Shown: positions 7,649 through 16,008, counted from the stretch's first letter. The stretch is 64,000 nucleotides of DNA from Oscillospiraceae bacterium (GCA_009781425.1 WQYC01000001.1:124001-188000), one strand, 5' to 3'. Made by a program: numbers and translations. Notes: a model not told the origin generated them from the sequence alone.

Positions 7649-7685
7649 AGGTTTCTGCTCCTTTATTTTGAATTTATTATGATAG
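7646..7685 (-). repeat. duplicated leader, copy at the methyltransferase start
   Basis: Second copy of the 39-bp leader at 6810-6848, including the start codon and ribosome site. Confidence 0.85.
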
Positions 7686-7706
7686 ATAATAATTATTTTC
7701 GGTAGA

Positions 7707-8438
7707 TTATTTTTTACATTTTAAAAAGTAGTAACACATACTCCCCATATAACTTTCACCACGACTTTTAGCACAAATCATGTCTGAATCTTCTATTTCA
7801 AAATAACCCTTCAACAAATCTTCAAATTCATGTGGCAACATATCAAATTTATCAGGTCGTCCCATATATTCCTCCACCATCATTGCCGACCGTCCGCTTG
7901 GGCTTGTGATATTTGGAATGTCAAGCACGAGCTTACCGTTGGGTTTCATCAATCGGTGAAATTCTTGAATTGCTTTTAAGATAAAATCTCTTTCAAAATA
8001 TTCAAGAACACCGATGCAATCCCCGATGTCAAAATAGCTTTCAGCAAATGGTGTTTTGTGTACACTTCCACAGTATAGAGAGCCGATTGACAAACTATTT
8101 TCCACAACATATTTGTAAAGCAGATGAATGGTTTCCTTGCTAATATCAACACCGAAATATGTTGACAACCATTTGTCATAACCTTTAAGCATTAGGCTCA
8201 AGTTGCAACCAAGGTTAATAAAATTCATGTTTTGGACAGGTGATAAATAGTCTTTTAGTTTTTTACGTCTGACTTCTTCCCAGTCGCTTTCATTTTCTTT
8301 TACTCTATGCGGATAATCCGGGTGGCTTGTAATATAATCCGGCAAGTTATCGTATGAAAGTCCGTTCTTTTTTCCATGCTCAAAGACGTGTCTGTCATAA
8401 GATTTTGCAATCTGCTCCAGTTGATTTTTTATTTTCAT
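7707..8438 (-). CDS. SAM-dependent methyltransferase-like protein
   Basis: This 243-aa protein has a Rossmann methyltransferase pattern: FINLGCNLSLML in place of motif I, STYFGVDISKETI, ESYFDIGDCIGVLEYF and a KPNGKLVLDIPN strand. Motif I lacks the usual GxGxG, so the call rests on the overall pattern. The ATG at 8438 follows GTGAGG, preceded by TTTATATTTTG. It is not similar enough to its methyltransferase neighbour to be a recent duplicate. Substrate unknown. Confidence 0.7.
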   Translation of the reverse strand: MKIKNQLEQIAKSYDRHVFEHGKKNGLSYDNLPDYITSHPDYPHRVKENESDWEEVRRKKLKDYLSPVQNMNFINLGCNLSLMLKGYDKWLSTYFGVDISKETIHLLYKYVVENSLSIGSLYCGSVHKTPFAESYFDIGDCIGVLEYFERDFILKAIQEFHRLMKPNGKLVLDIPNITSPSGRSAMMVEEYMGRPDKFDMLPHEFEDLLKGYFEIEDSDMICAKSRGESYMGSMCYYFLKCKK

Positions 8439-8461
8439 TACAACCTCACAAAATATAAATA

Positions 8462-9433
8462 CTACGCCGCCGCTCCGAGCTCTAAAATCTCCTCCGCTTC
8501 ATAAAGCGGCATGAAAATTAAGTAGCACTCGTCCGAAACATATTTATACGTCATTTCGCGGATATACTGCGTTTTTAGCAGAAGCGGTTCACTGTACGTG
8601 TCGGAAAGCCGCTTTGTCATATCGGCGGGGTCTTCAACTAAAAGTTCAAATATCGTTGCTATATCTTCATAATAGGAACTCATGCCGTAATCATAAGCAA
8701 ACGTTGTTCCGTGCAGCTTTTCCCGCCACACGCGGTCGTATCTGTCGCCGACATATTCAAACTCGCCGTTGAACGCCTCCATGTCGCGCTCGCTCTGTTC
8801 TTCGCTTATGTATTCTTCGATTAAATAGTGAATCGTATGCCCGATTTCATGCGCTAAAACAGGCGCGGTGATTCCGCAGAGCGCGGGGTCGTTGTCAGAA
8901 TACACGGTTACAATTATGTTGCTGTTCCAAACCGCGATACCGTACTGGTCGTCGTTGTGTCCGTCGACACGGATTATATAAGTCGCTCGGTGTTCCTTGT
9001 GAAAAATATCTGCCAAAGCCCTCATAAAAGCAGGCGAAAACAGCATTAAAGCGTGTTCAATTTCCTGCATATAATCCAAGCCTTCGTCAGTGTTAAACAA
9101 GTCGTCCCTGTCTTGCAATATAATCGAATAATGCTCCCAAACGCTTTCGGCGAAAGCCTCGGGCGAGGACGTGTCAAGCTCGGGTGCAGGCAACGGCGAA
9201 GCCTCTCTTATTCGCTCCTGACGCGGTTCCTCGGATGCTTCTTTTTCTTCGTTTTCATCGTTTTCTTTTTGCTCGGACTGTTCGGCGTTTCTTTCAATGT
9301 CGCTGATTAATTCAAGGTTTGCCGCCGCCGCAAGCTCGCGGTTTACCTCGTGAACAATTTCACCCCAGTAATCGCACGCGGTTGCAGAAATAATTATGAA
9401 CAAACAAAGTAGAAAAGAAATCGGTTTTTTCAT
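8462..9433 (-). CDS. lipoprotein with HExxH zinc-metallopeptidase motif
   Basis: This 323-aa protein has a lipoprotein signal (MKKPISFLLCLFIIISATAC, lipobox Cys20), then an acidic Glu-rich linker, then a domain with LAHEIGHTIHYLIEEY: the HExxH motif of zinc metallopeptidases near residue 195. Helical segments follow, including a later SSYYEDIATIFELL that could supply the third metal ligand. It should sit on the outer face of the membrane. Its ATG at 9433 lies 2 bases after the HAD phosphatase stop, so the two may be co-transcribed. Substrate unknown. Confidence 0.7.
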   Translation of the reverse strand: MKKPISFLLCLFIIISATACDYWGEIVHEVNRELAAAANLELISDIERNAEQSEQKENDENEEKEASEEPRQERIREASPLPAPELDTSSPEAFAESVWEHYSIILQDRDDLFNTDEGLDYMQEIEHALMLFSPAFMRALADIFHKEHRATYIIRVDGHNDDQYGIAVWNSNIIVTVYSDNDPALCGITAPVLAHEIGHTIHYLIEEYISEEQSERDMEAFNGEFEYVGDRYDRVWREKLHGTTFAYDYGMSSYYEDIATIFELLVEDPADMTKRLSDTYSEPLLLKTQYIREMTYKYVSDECYLIFMPLYEAEEILELGAAA

Positions 9434-9435
9434 GA

Positions 9436-10242
9436 TTAATTCACCCTTTTCAAGTACTCAATAATCTCCCGCACAGCACCGTTGTTATTATCGCATACGG
9501 TTAAGTCCGCCGCGTCCTTAACGCAGTCCTCGGCGTTCGCTACCGCGACTCCCAAGTCCGCCATTTGAAGCATTTCGAGGTCGTTCATGAAATCGCCCGC
9601 CGCGACTATGTATTTATCGTTTATGTTCATGATTTCAAGAAGCTTTTTAAAGCCTGTTCCCTTGTTCGAGCCCGCGGGTAACATCTCATAAAAAACCGGC
9701 GCACTGCGTACCATATGCACGTCCTTGAAGCTCTGCTCGTTTATAAAATCTATCGCTTCGTCAATAGCCTCGAATTCGCCTACAAGCAGGGTTTTAATCC
9801 AGTTGTCGCGCGGAATTTCATCAAAGCTGCAACGAATCGGATTCTTACAGCCGAGCCGAATATGCTCTTCCTCGCGCTCGTTTGTCGCAGGGACATAAAC
9901 CTCATCGCCGCGCAGAATTTCAATCCCGAGCCCGGGAAACCGCGCCATTAATAATTGCATATGATTGCGCGCTTCGTCGGGGAGCTTGCTCTGCCACAGA
10001 AAAGCTTCCCGCTTAAAATCATATACCGCCGCGCCGTTAAATATGACAGCAGGGAGCTCTAAATTCAGCTCGTCCGCAAGTATTTTAGTAAGCGCAACGC
10101 CGCGCCCAGTCGCGATTGTGAACAAGCCGCCGCCCGCAATAAACTCGCGGATTGCCGCCTTATCGGTGTCAAGAATCCGCTTGTCATCAGTGAGAAGCGT
10201 ACCGTCCGCGTCGGTTATTAAGAAGATTTTGTTAAGGTTCAT
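9436..10242 (-). CDS. Cof-type HAD hydrolase (phosphatase)
   Basis: This 268-aa protein has HAD motif I DADGTLLTDD, motif II TIATGR, and the late GDFMNDLEMLQMA with the Mg-binding Asp pair, typical of the Cof/YidA group that dephosphorylates sugar phosphates and other small molecules. The start is ATG 10242, two bases after the antitoxin stop; a TTG 12 bases upstream lies inside the antitoxin gene. A 17-bp stretch across the start codon is repeated beyond the toxin gene. Confidence 0.88.
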   Translation of the reverse strand: MNLNKIFLITDADGTLLTDDKRILDTDKAAIREFIAGGGLFTIATGRGVALTKILADELNLELPAVIFNGAAVYDFKREAFLWQSKLPDEARNHMQLLMARFPGLGIEILRGDEVYVPATNEREEEHIRLGCKNPIRCSFDEIPRDNWIKTLLVGEFEAIDEAIDFINEQSFKDVHMVRSAPVFYEMLPAGSNKGTGFKKLLEIMNINDKYIVAAGDFMNDLEMLQMADLGVAVANAEDCVKDAADLTVCDNNNGAVREIIEYLKRVN

Positions 10243-10246
10243 GGTT
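10230..10246 (-). repeat. 17-bp direct repeat at the HAD gene start
   Basis: TGTTAAGGTTCATGGTT (plus strand), identical to 10719-10735. It contains the HAD start codon. The toxin-antitoxin pair lies between the two copies. Confidence 0.85.
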
Positions 10247-10433
10247 AATTCCAATTCACTTTATCAAAAGTTATAAATTCTGTTTCGTTATCTGTTTCGG
10301 CAATAGCTTCAAGTTCGTCGGGGAGGGGTATATCAGTTGGGATAAACTTTAAAACTAAACCGTAGAGTAATTCAAGGTCTTTTGATTCTATTTTATCGCT
10401 AACTAAATTGCATATCATTTCTCTTGTTGACAT
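10245..10433 (-). CDS. putative antitoxin of a RelE/HigB-type module
   Basis: This 62-aa acidic protein starts MSTREMICNLVSDKIESKDL and has PLPDELEAIAETDNE, a C-terminal pattern seen in antitoxins that wrap around RelE-family toxins. No DNA-binding domain is clear. It follows the toxin gene after 12 bases containing GGAGG, so the order is toxin first. Its stop lies two bases before the HAD gene. The call is based mainly on the neighbour. Confidence 0.6.
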   Translation of the reverse strand: MSTREMICNLVSDKIESKDLELLYGLVLKFIPTDIPLPDELEAIAETDNETEFITFDKVNWN

Positions 10434-10445
10434 ATAAAATACCTC

Positions 10446-10688
10446 CTATATTCCTTTATATGCTTCCCCGCGCGGAAGAACATACCGAATTATTATATTT
10501 TCAACTGTCATTTCAAATATTATTCTAAAATCACCCACACGAAGCCTAAATAATATACTTTTTGTTCCTTGCAATTGTTTTATATCACCAAGCGGAATTT
10601 TATTTACGGCATTTTTTATACGCTGTTTTGTAGGTTTGTCAAGCTTCTCTATTTGTTTTACCGCCTGCTTTGTAAATATGATATTCAT
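10446..10688 (-). CDS. RelE/ParE-family toxin
   Basis: This 80-aa basic protein starts MNIIFTKQAVKQIEKLDKPT and has KQLQGTKSILFRLRVGDFRI followed by IRYVLPRGEAYK, the RelE/ParE fold signature (ribosome-dependent mRNA interferase or gyrase toxin; the sequence does not decide). TATAATGAGG stands just before its start. Toxin and antitoxin lie between 17-bp direct repeats. Confidence 0.85.
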   Translation of the reverse strand: MNIIFTKQAVKQIEKLDKPTKQRIKNAVNKIPLGDIKQLQGTKSILFRLRVGDFRIIFEMTVENIIIRYVLPRGEAYKGI

Positions 10689-10718
10689 TTAGTCCTCATT
10701 ATATTTTATTACGCTAAG

Positions 10719-10735
10719 TGTTAAGGTTCATGGTT
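10719..10735 (-). repeat. 17-bp direct repeat beyond the toxin gene
   Basis: Exact second copy of 10230-10246, carrying a vestigial start-codon region of the HAD gene. Confidence 0.85.
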
Positions 10736-10783
10736 GGTTTTTACCTTAAATATTAATGTTTGTTTAATGCTTATAATGTGAAG

Positions 10784-11371
10784 TTATTTGTTTATAATAA
10801 CTCGCTTTCTATTGACGTTATATAAATCAAAATTCGGGTGTTTCCAAAATTTTTCTAAGCCTATTTCATTATAAACATCAACTTCTTCTTTATAAATAGG
10901 ATACATACCACTAAGATGAACCTTATAATCAGGCAGGTGTATTGTTGCATCAGCTTGCTCTAAAAATGAGGGTGCAAAAACAAAGAATCCGGTCATCTCA
11001 CTTTCGTTTGAAATAGGAGTATCTGTTGTGAAAATCGAGCCATATGTAAAAGACTTCTCTCCTTGAAAATCAGAAGCAAAGATAGCTGTCCCTATTCCCC
11101 AGCTTTCATCATCGGTTTCTAATGATAAAATAATTTCAGGTTTGCTATATTTCCAATCAGGATGATTCGCTTCTGATAATCCGTATGTGACAGATGTTAA
11201 AATGCCTTCCTCGGGAATATCACGCCAAAACATAACCGAAATAGGTAAACTGTTATTCTCATGCTTTACTGTGCGAATAATATAAGGTTCACCAAACATA
11301 TCAGTTATATTATTAAGAAAAATCTCAGCATTTGATTTTTGATTTTTCTTTTTAAAGCTAAACAATCCCAT
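10784..11371 (-). CDS. suppressor-of-fused (SUFU) domain protein
   Basis: This 195-aa protein resembles the SUFU family, found in bacteria as immunity proteins of polymorphic toxins and as singletons. Indicators are SVTYGLSEANHPDWKYSKPE, then ILSLETDDESWGIGTAIFAS and FTTDTPISNESEMTGFFVFA. No signal peptide. ATG 11371 follows GAGGAG, with TTTATATAAT upstream. Just after the stop lies CTTCACATTATAAGCATT, as after the 112-aa gene at 4616. No toxin gene is adjacent. Confidence 0.75.
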   Translation of the reverse strand: MGLFSFKKKNQKSNAEIFLNNITDMFGEPYIIRTVKHENNSLPISVMFWRDIPEEGILTSVTYGLSEANHPDWKYSKPEIILSLETDDESWGIGTAIFASDFQGEKSFTYGSIFTTDTPISNESEMTGFFVFAPSFLEQADATIHLPDYKVHLSGMYPIYKEEVDVYNEIGLEKFWKHPNFDLYNVNRKRVIINK

Positions 11372-11410
11372 AATAATCTCCTCTATGCATTATATAAACA
11401 CTCTTTGATT

Positions 11411-12307
11411 TTACCTCTCCCTCAACTGCCCCAGCAGCTTCAAAAAATACTCCGGCAGCTCGCTTTCAAATTCCATGTATTTTTCAGTCCGCGGGTGAGT
11501 GAAGCCGAGCTTGTTAGCGTGCAGGCACTGCCCTTCGAGCCATTTCGGTTTTCCGTTTCCGTAGACTTCATCACCGAGAACCGCGCGCCCGATATACGCC
11601 ATGTGAACGCGGATTTGATGCGTGCGCCCCGTTTCAAGGCGGATTCGCAGGTGTGTCGCGTTTTCGTAATTCTTCATGACTTCGTAATGCGTGACCGCTT
11701 CGCGCGGATTCAAGCCGTTCACAGCCATTTCTTTTCTTCTGATTTTATGTCTGCCAATCGGCGCGTTTACAGTTCCCGATTCCTTTACAACGCCGCTCAC
11801 AACTGCCTGGTATTCGCGCGTGACACTGCGGTTTTTAAGCTGCTCGGCGAGCCTCGTATGCGTGAAATCGTTCTTCGCGACGAGCAGTAAGCCGCTTGTT
11901 TTTTTGTCGATTCTGTGTACGATTCCCGGGCGGATTTCGCCGTTTATGCCCGATAGTGAATCGCCGCAGTGGTGCATAAGGAAGTTCACTAAAGTTCCGC
12001 TTTCGTTGCCGTGCGCGGGGTGAACGACGACTCCGCGCGGCTTATTCACGACTAACAAATCATCGTCTTCGTAGATAATTTCAATCGGCATTTCCTCGGG
12101 AATAATGCCTACGGGCTTCGCGTTGGGAATTATAAGCGAGACCTCGTCGCCTGTTTTTAGCTTGTAATTTTTCGCGATTATGACATTATTAACTGTGCAA
12201 TTTCCCGCTTCTATGAGGCTCGCCGCCATGCTCCGCGATATGCCTTCAAAGCTCTCTGAAATCCACTTGTCAAGCCTTTTCCCAGCTTCTGCTTCGTTAT
12301 AAATCAT
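11411..12307 (-). CDS. rluD: RluD-family pseudouridine synthase
   Basis: This 298-aa enzyme has an N-terminal S4 RNA-binding domain (AGKRLDKWISESFEGISRSM), the catalytic Asp motif GIVHRIDKKTSGLLLVAKND, and a late ETGRTHQIRVHMAYIGRAV. It isomerises uridines in 23S rRNA. The ATG at 12307 overlaps the end of lspA by 11 bases, the usual lspA-rluD arrangement in Firmicutes. RluD and the related RluA/C groups are hard to tell apart; position favours RluD/YlyB. Confidence 0.9.
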   Translation of the reverse strand: MIYNEAEAGKRLDKWISESFEGISRSMAASLIEAGNCTVNNVIIAKNYKLKTGDEVSLIIPNAKPVGIIPEEMPIEIIYEDDDLLVVNKPRGVVVHPAHGNESGTLVNFLMHHCGDSLSGINGEIRPGIVHRIDKKTSGLLLVAKNDFTHTRLAEQLKNRSVTREYQAVVSGVVKESGTVNAPIGRHKIRRKEMAVNGLNPREAVTHYEVMKNYENATHLRIRLETGRTHQIRVHMAYIGRAVLGDEVYGNGKPKWLEGQCLHANKLGFTHPRTEKYMEFESELPEYFLKLLGQLRER

Positions 12308-12524
12308 CGTATTTTTTTGCTTTGTTTTTATTGTTCATCAGTTCTTCCCTTATTGACGCGAACACGGCAATAAACACGCCCGTCACTACGCAAATATCTG
12401 CAAAGTTAAATATCGCAAAATTTATAATTTCAAAGTCGATAAAGTCAACAACAAAGCCGTAAAACACGCGGTCGATTAAGTTTCCCGCGCCGCCCGCGAC
12501 AACAAGCGTCAGCGCGGCAATCAT
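12297..12524 (-). CDS. lspA: signal peptidase II, C-terminal part (out of frame)
   Basis: These 75 codons carry both catalytic aspartates of LspA: AGGAGNLIDRVFYGFVVDF and FNFADICVVTG, plus the last membrane helix. The frame is shifted relative to the N-terminal part. Its ATG (12524-12522) overlaps the TGA of the upstream part as TGATG, so reinitiation could make it. An imperfect 8-bp tandem duplication at 12532-12547 explains the shift. Confidence 0.8.
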   Translation of the reverse strand: MIAALTLVVAGGAGNLIDRVFYGFVVDFIDFEIINFAIFNFADICVVTGVFIAVFASIREELMNNKNKAKKYDDL

Positions 12525-12835
12525 CAGCTTGCTTTCAGTCTGTCAGTGAGAAGGAAAATCAACACGCCTGTCACAAGCAGGCTCGTTGTAATAATCAGAA
12601 AAAGCCTGTGCCCCTGCAGAAAACTGAACGCCGCGCCTGTGTTTTCAACGTATGTGAAATTCAAAATATTCGTGTCGTTTATGCTGATAATGTTCACGGA
12701 GCGCGGCTTTCCGATTTCGTTCAAATTAACAACTGCGAGCCACTTCGTAAACCTGTCAACCGCGATTAACACTGCGATTGATAGCAGTATAATCAGCCGC
12801 GTTAAAAGACCGCGCGTACTTATAAATAGTTTCAT
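12524..12835 (-). CDS. lspA: signal peptidase II, N-terminal part (frameshifted)
   Basis: LspA removes signal peptides from prolipoproteins in the membrane. This 103-aa part has the first three helices and the conserved YVENTGAAFSFLQGHR motif, then stops after LLTDRLKAS. Removing one of two near-identical 8-bp units (ACTGACAG/ACTGAAAG) joins it to the C-terminal part as LLTESKLMIAALTL, a normal LspA sequence of about 175 aa. The start ATG 12835 overlaps the ileS stop (ATGA). Either a real lesion, a coupled two-piece enzyme, or an assembly error. The window encodes several lipoproteins that need this enzyme. Confidence 0.85.
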   Translation of the reverse strand: MKLFISTRGLLTRLIILLSIAVLIAVDRFTKWLAVVNLNEIGKPRSVNIISINDTNILNFTYVENTGAAFSFLQGHRLFLIITTSLLVTGVLIFLLTDRLKAS

Positions 12836-15606
12836 GCTTTTACTACTTGCGAGCATCTCGCGCAAAGCTCGTTTTCATTTGCGTTTTCCGAATAAATCCA
12901 GCACCGCGGACACTTCACGCCGCCGGCTTTTTGCACGATGATTTCAACCGCCGAGCCGGCGGCGGCTTCTGCGCCTTTTTCAAGCTCAACCTGCGAAACT
13001 ATAAACGCAGACGCGAGCTCCGAAAGCAACGCTGATAAATCCTCGCCGCCTTTGAGAATTACTTTTGCTTCAAGCGATTTACCGATTACTTTTTCTGCAC
13101 GTTTTTGTTCGAGCGCAGTTAAAACTAAATCACGGATTTCTTTGATTTTCGTCCACTTCGCAATGAATTCCGTGCTTACGCTTACGCCTGTTTTCGCGGG
13201 CATTTGGTTGAAGATTATGCTGTTTTTATCATCATTTGCAAGCTTGGGAAGCTCTGCCCAAATCTCGTCAGCCGTGTAGCAAAGAATCGGCGCGATGAGC
13301 TTTGTAAGCCCGTGCAATATAGTGTAAATCGCGGTTTGCGCGCTTCTGCGCTTTTGTCCTTTTGTTTCCTCACAGTATAATCTGTCCTTCAAAATATCAA
13401 GATAGAAGTTCGACATATCAACCACGCAGAAGTTATTAACCGCGTGATAAGCGTAGTAAAAATCGAAGTCCTCGTATGATTTTACGACCTTTTCAACGAG
13501 CGCATCAAAGCAGTTTAACGCCCACTTGTCAAGCTCTTCAAGCTCGTTTACATCAACCGAATCCGCTTCGGGGTAAAAGTCGCCTAAGTTGCCGAGGATA
13601 TAACGCGCCGTATTGCGGATTTTCCTGTATGTTTCGGAAATCTGCTTCAACAAATCATCGGAAATTTTCACGTCCGAATGAAAATCAAGCGAAGCAACCC
13701 AAAGCCGCAAAACGTCCGCACCGTATTTGTCAACAATGTACGCGGGCGGGATTACGTTGCCTTTGGATTTGTGCATTTCCTTGCCCTCGCCGTCTAAAAC
13801 CCAACCGTGCGTGCTGACGGCTTTGTAGGGCGCGCGGTTGTAAACTGCAACGGAAGTCAACAGTGACGATTGAAACCAGCCGCGGAATTGGTCACTACCC
13901 TCTAAATATAAATCACAAGGATTAGTTAATTCCTCGCGCTGACCGCAGACTGCCGCGTGCGAAACGCCCGAGTCAAACCAAACGTCAAAAATGTCGAGCT
14001 CTTTCTCGAAGCTGCCGCAGCCGCAGGCGCATTTAACGTCAGCAGGTAGGAATTCCGAGGCTTCTCTTATATACCACGCGTCCGCGCTTTCTTTTCTGAA
14101 CAAATCCGAGGTCGCTTTTGTCGTGCGGTCGTCGCATAAAGCTTCGCCGCAGTCCTTGCAGTAAAACACAGGAATCGGCACGCCCCATCTGCGCTGACGC
14201 GAAATGCACCAGTCGCTTCTGTCGCGAACCATGTTGAGGATTCTGTCCTCGCCCCAAGCGGGAATCCACTTCGTCTCGTTAATTGCTTTTATGGTTTCAT
14301 CTCTAAACTTGCTGACCGCGCAGAACCACTGGTCTGTCGCACGGTATATAATCGGCTCGCGGCAACGCCAGCAGTGCGGATACGAGTGGGTGAATCTTGT
14401 TGCGGCGAAAAGCAAGTTCTTACTTTTTAAGTCTTCGCCGATGATTTTATTTGCTTCTGCGGTTTTCATTCCTGCGATGTTCGCGCCCGCTTCGGCGGTC
14501 ATTCTGCCGTTTTCGTCAACGGGAACGATAATCTCGAATAGTCCCTTATAAGAGTTGCAAACCTCGTAGTCTTCAACGCCGAAGCCGGGCGCAGTGTGAA
14601 CACAGCCTGTTCCGCTTTCGAGCGTGACGTGGTCGCCTGTTATAACTATACTCTTGCGCGGCAGGAAAGGATGCGCGGTTTCTATTAAGTCTAAGTCCGC
14701 GCCTTTGTATTCGCCGACTAATGAGTACTTTTCTATTTTGCACTGCTTTGCAACTTCTTCCGCAAGCTCCTTCGCAACAAGAACATAATCGCCGAACGAG
14801 GGATTCGCTTCGTCTTCTACTTTAAGAAAAGTGTAGTCGTAAGCGGGTCCGAGCGAGATTGCTAAGTTCCCGGGAAGCGTCCAGGTTGTCGTCGTCCAAA
14901 TAAGCACGTAAGCCTTGCTCAAATCTATGTCTTTGAATTTTCCCTTGTCGTCTGTAACAGGGAATTTTACATAAATCGAGAAGCACTCGTCGTCTTCGTA
15001 CTCAATTTCTGCTTCGGCGAGGGCGGTTTTGCAGTCTGCACACCAATGCACAGGCTTTAAACCTCTGTAAATGTAGCCTTTTTTATACATCTCGCCGAAC
15101 ATTTCAATCTGTTTTGCTTCAAAGTCGGGCGCGATTGTCAGATACGGATTGTTATAATCAGCCCACGAGCCGATTCTCTTCATCTGTTCTTTCTGTCTGT
15201 CAAGGCAGGATATGGCGAACTCGCGGCAGTTTTTGCGAAGCTCCGCCACGTCAACCTTCTTATTATCAATGCCGAGTTCTTTAAGCGCGCGCAGCTCAAT
15301 CGGCAAACCGTGACAGTCCCATCCGGGCACGAAGGGCGTCGAAAAGCCTGTCATAGCCTTGAATTTTACGATTATATCCTTTAATATTTTATTAAGCGCG
15401 TGACCCATATGAATATCGCCGTTCGCGTAAGGCGGGCCGTCGTGCAGAATGTACTTTGGTAATGCTTTGTTCTTCTCCGCTAATTTGTAATAGCTTCTTT
15501 CTTTCTCCCATTTTTCGAGCATTGCGGGCTCACGCTCGGGCAGGTTAGCCCGCATTGGGAATTCGGTTTTCGGTAAATTTAATGTACTGTTGTAATCTTT
15601 TGACAT
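12832..15606 (-). CDS. ileS: isoleucyl-tRNA synthetase
   Basis: This 924-aa class I synthetase charges tRNA-Ile. It has the HIGH-type motif DIHMGHALNKIL, editing-domain segments (TTTWTLPGNLAISLGP), the KMSKS-region motif GEGKEMHKSKGNVI (a variant of the common KMSKS) and a C-terminal zinc finger CPRCWI...CARC. The start is ATG 15606 behind AGAGGAAA; a longer frame to 15645 would translate a palindromic repeat. No T-box leader is visible upstream. Its stop overlaps lspA. Confidence 0.96.
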   Translation of the reverse strand: MSKDYNSTLNLPKTEFPMRANLPEREPAMLEKWEKERSYYKLAEKNKALPKYILHDGPPYANGDIHMGHALNKILKDIIVKFKAMTGFSTPFVPGWDCHGLPIELRALKELGIDNKKVDVAELRKNCREFAISCLDRQKEQMKRIGSWADYNNPYLTIAPDFEAKQIEMFGEMYKKGYIYRGLKPVHWCADCKTALAEAEIEYEDDECFSIYVKFPVTDDKGKFKDIDLSKAYVLIWTTTTWTLPGNLAISLGPAYDYTFLKVEDEANPSFGDYVLVAKELAEEVAKQCKIEKYSLVGEYKGADLDLIETAHPFLPRKSIVITGDHVTLESGTGCVHTAPGFGVEDYEVCNSYKGLFEIIVPVDENGRMTAEAGANIAGMKTAEANKIIGEDLKSKNLLFAATRFTHSYPHCWRCREPIIYRATDQWFCAVSKFRDETIKAINETKWIPAWGEDRILNMVRDRSDWCISRQRRWGVPIPVFYCKDCGEALCDDRTTKATSDLFRKESADAWYIREASEFLPADVKCACGCGSFEKELDIFDVWFDSGVSHAAVCGQREELTNPCDLYLEGSDQFRGWFQSSLLTSVAVYNRAPYKAVSTHGWVLDGEGKEMHKSKGNVIPPAYIVDKYGADVLRLWVASLDFHSDVKISDDLLKQISETYRKIRNTARYILGNLGDFYPEADSVDVNELEELDKWALNCFDALVEKVVKSYEDFDFYYAYHAVNNFCVVDMSNFYLDILKDRLYCEETKGQKRRSAQTAIYTILHGLTKLIAPILCYTADEIWAELPKLANDDKNSIIFNQMPAKTGVSVSTEFIAKWTKIKEIRDLVLTALEQKRAEKVIGKSLEAKVILKGGEDLSALLSELASAFIVSQVELEKGAEAAAGSAVEIIVQKAGGVKCPRCWIYSENANENELCARCSQVVKA

Positions 15607-15635
15607 CGTTGTTTCCTCTGTTCTTTTTAATCGTC

Positions 15636-15658
15636 GGACGCGCAATGTGCGCCCCTAC
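15636..15658 (-). repeat. palindromic repeat (GTAGGGGC family), ileS leader
   Basis: Minus strand GTAGGGGCGCAC ATT GCGCGTCC, in the same orientation as ileS, 30 bp before its start codon. Confidence 0.85.
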
Positions 15659-15677
15659 TTTATTAAATTACGCGACT

Positions 15678-15701
15678 GTAGGGACGCCATTAATGGCGTC
15701 C
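15678..15701 (+). repeat. palindromic repeat (GTAGGGAC variant)
   Basis: GTAGGGACGCCATTAATGGC then GTCC: a perfect stem GGACGCCATTAATGGCGTCC. It is the only copy opposite in orientation to its neighbouring genes, and lies between the zinc-ribbon gene and ileS. Confidence 0.85.
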
Positions 15702-15731
15702 GTAAAATCAATTATGCCTTGAATTAGCGAA

Positions 15732-15947
15732 TTAACCTGCGAATACAGTTTTGCTTCCGCACATATCGCAGAAGTGCGTTTCGTTGGGGTAGATGAATTT
15801 TCCTGTGTGCTGACCGCACTGCGTATTAGTGCAGATGTTGATGTTGGGCGCGGCGTTGTCGTGCTCGGGTAAGCCTGTGCCGCAGGATTTGCAGAATCTT
15901 GATTCATTTCTGTAGGCTTCTGCGCCGCAATTGTTACATTTTTTCAT
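15732..15947 (-). CDS. small zinc-ribbon protein (71 aa)
   Basis: This protein starts MKKCNNCGAEAYRNESRFCK and has CxxC pairs at CNNC, CKSC and CDMC, plus further Cys in the middle (CTNTQCGQ), so two zinc ribbons are likely. The last one has the pattern FIYPNETHFCDMCGS. Such short proteins occur widely in clostridia with unknown roles. It follows divIVA after a terminator and precedes ileS. Confidence 0.75.
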   Translation of the reverse strand: MKKCNNCGAEAYRNESRFCKSCGTGLPEHDNAAPNINICTNTQCGQHTGKFIYPNETHFCDMCGSKTVFAG

Positions 15948-15986
15948 GTTGTTCCTTTCTAAACGGGTTTCTTCTTCTTTCTATAA

Positions 15987-16008
15987 AACGCGGAGATTTC
16001 TCCGCGTT
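15987..16008 (-). terminator. hairpin after divIVA
   Basis: AACGCGGAGA / TCTCCGCGTT, a 10-bp perfect stem with a 2-nt loop, 8 bp beyond the divIVA stop. The T tract on the minus strand is short (TTTTAT), so it may be weak. Confidence 0.65.

Noticed and set aside
6857-8438. Two methyltransferases as part of a restriction-modification or phage-defence locus
   Set aside because: No target-recognition domain, [DN]PPY motif or nuclease is nearby; both look like small-molecule methyltransferases.
12520-12550. Programmed -1 frameshift in lspA
   Set aside because: No slippery heptamer stands before the stop, and an 8-bp near-tandem duplication explains the shift.
15607-15731. Possible T-box leader before ileS
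   Set aside because: The gap holds only two palindromic repeats and lacks the conserved T-box sequence (a TGGNACC-type motif) and a terminator before the gene.
15668-15907. 79-aa Thr/Ser-rich ORF on the minus strand
   Set aside because: It is a shifted frame of the zinc-ribbon gene at 15732-15947, which has Cys pairs and the better start.
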